Below are positions 43,746-43,781 of a stretch of 43,781 bases of DNA, piece by piece. The stretch is from positions 1 through 43,781 of the forward strand of contig JAFYVL010000084.1 in the NCBI GenBank assembly GCA_017549125.1, given 5' to 3'. The notes under the pieces were generated by a model. It made no database searches, was not told where the DNA came from, and worked only from the letters and a program-made list of their open reading frames with translations. The translations under genes and the position numbers were made by a program. The stretch is from Oscillospiraceae bacterium (lineage in GTDB: Bacteria > Bacillota > Clostridia > Oscillospirales > Oscillospiraceae). The number at the start of each line of letters is the position of its first letter. Position 1 is the first letter of the stretch.

Positions 43746-43781
43746 ATGAAGAGCAACAACAGTATCAATGTTCCCGGCGCA
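43746..43781 (+). CDS. SASP gene, first 12 codons (cut by the window end)
   Basis: ATG 43746, nine bases after AGGAG, begins MKSNNSINVPGA, identical to the start at 106. Whether its 3' end is the intact family tail or the replaced one seen at 270-363 cannot be told here. Confidence 0.85.
   Translation, partial: MKSNNSINVPGA

Larger units (their letters stand above)
43641..43781. repeat. 141-bp exact terminal direct repeat (right copy)
   Basis: Identical to 1-141. It places the SASP leader and start codon directly downstream of the CE2 operon promoter region. If the molecule is circular, this copy and the left copy are the same locus. Confidence 0.97.

Noticed and set aside
1-43781. tRNA, rRNA or riboswitch genes
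   Set aside because: No cloverleaf with TTCGANTC arm, rRNA core sequence or known riboswitch core was recognised on either strand.

Overview
The window looks like chromosome or a large replicon of an anaerobic, spore-forming gut Firmicute of class Clostridia (Oscillospirales-like). The evidence is an alpha/beta-type small acid-soluble spore protein (SASP) gene at the ends, clostridial AGGAGG ribosome sites, lipoproteins, dockerin-like and CBM-rich surface proteins, and a carbohydrate-utilisation island lying almost entirely on the minus strand. The first and last 141 bases are identical, so the contig closes on itself (43,640-bp unit). That is either a real circle or tandem copy, or an assembly loop through a duplicated SASP region. 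No replication, integrase or transposase gene is visible.

Layout. 1-450: SASP gene with a folded 5' leader, a replaced C-terminus and a strong terminator. 450-5044: an accessory patch with a plus-strand LRR-Roc-COR GTPase carrying a nuclease-like tail, a Fic-fold protein lacking the catalytic His, and a truncated DUF3846-like gene under an RBS-sequestering inverted repeat. 33295 down to 5094: one near-gapless minus-strand operon of 16 intact genes (about 28 kb). In order these are an AraC regulator, a lipoprotein sugar-binding protein, a membrane-tethered binding protein with CBM-like modules, permease pair 1, an NHL-Yip1 membrane protein, a DUF5696 protein, permease pair 2, a GH30 lipoprotein, a nine-module CBM surface protein, GH2, GH13 (oligo-1,6-glucosidase type), permuted GH3, a nitrilase-GDPD fusion and a TIM-barrel isomerase. 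33.4-35.5 kb: promoters, a dehydrogenase remnant, a second isomerase, an internally deleted GH36 alpha-galactosidase and a 350-bp MITE-like element. 43178 down to 35528: a two-gene operon for giant secreted proteins, one with a CE2 esterase and a dockerin-like loop, the other with a beta-helix.

How the parts fit. The surface proteins bind and deacetylate a polysaccharide. The two ABC permease sets, which have no ATPase here and probably share one encoded elsewhere, import the oligosaccharides. GH2, GH3, GH13 and the isomerases finish them inside the cell. The most novel signal is regulatory. Four minus-strand promoters (AraC operon, dehydrogenase remnant, isomerase, CE2 operon) each carry the same 34-bp box abutting the -35 element, with direct ATTG half-sites 21 bp apart, the geometry expected of an AraC-type activator. 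The AraC gene at the head of the main operon is the obvious candidate. The second novel point is the conserved-looking core of tethered binding protein, NHL-Yip1, DUF5696 and two permease pairs, a carbohydrate uptake assembly I cannot match to a described system. At least four genes in the locus are decaying.
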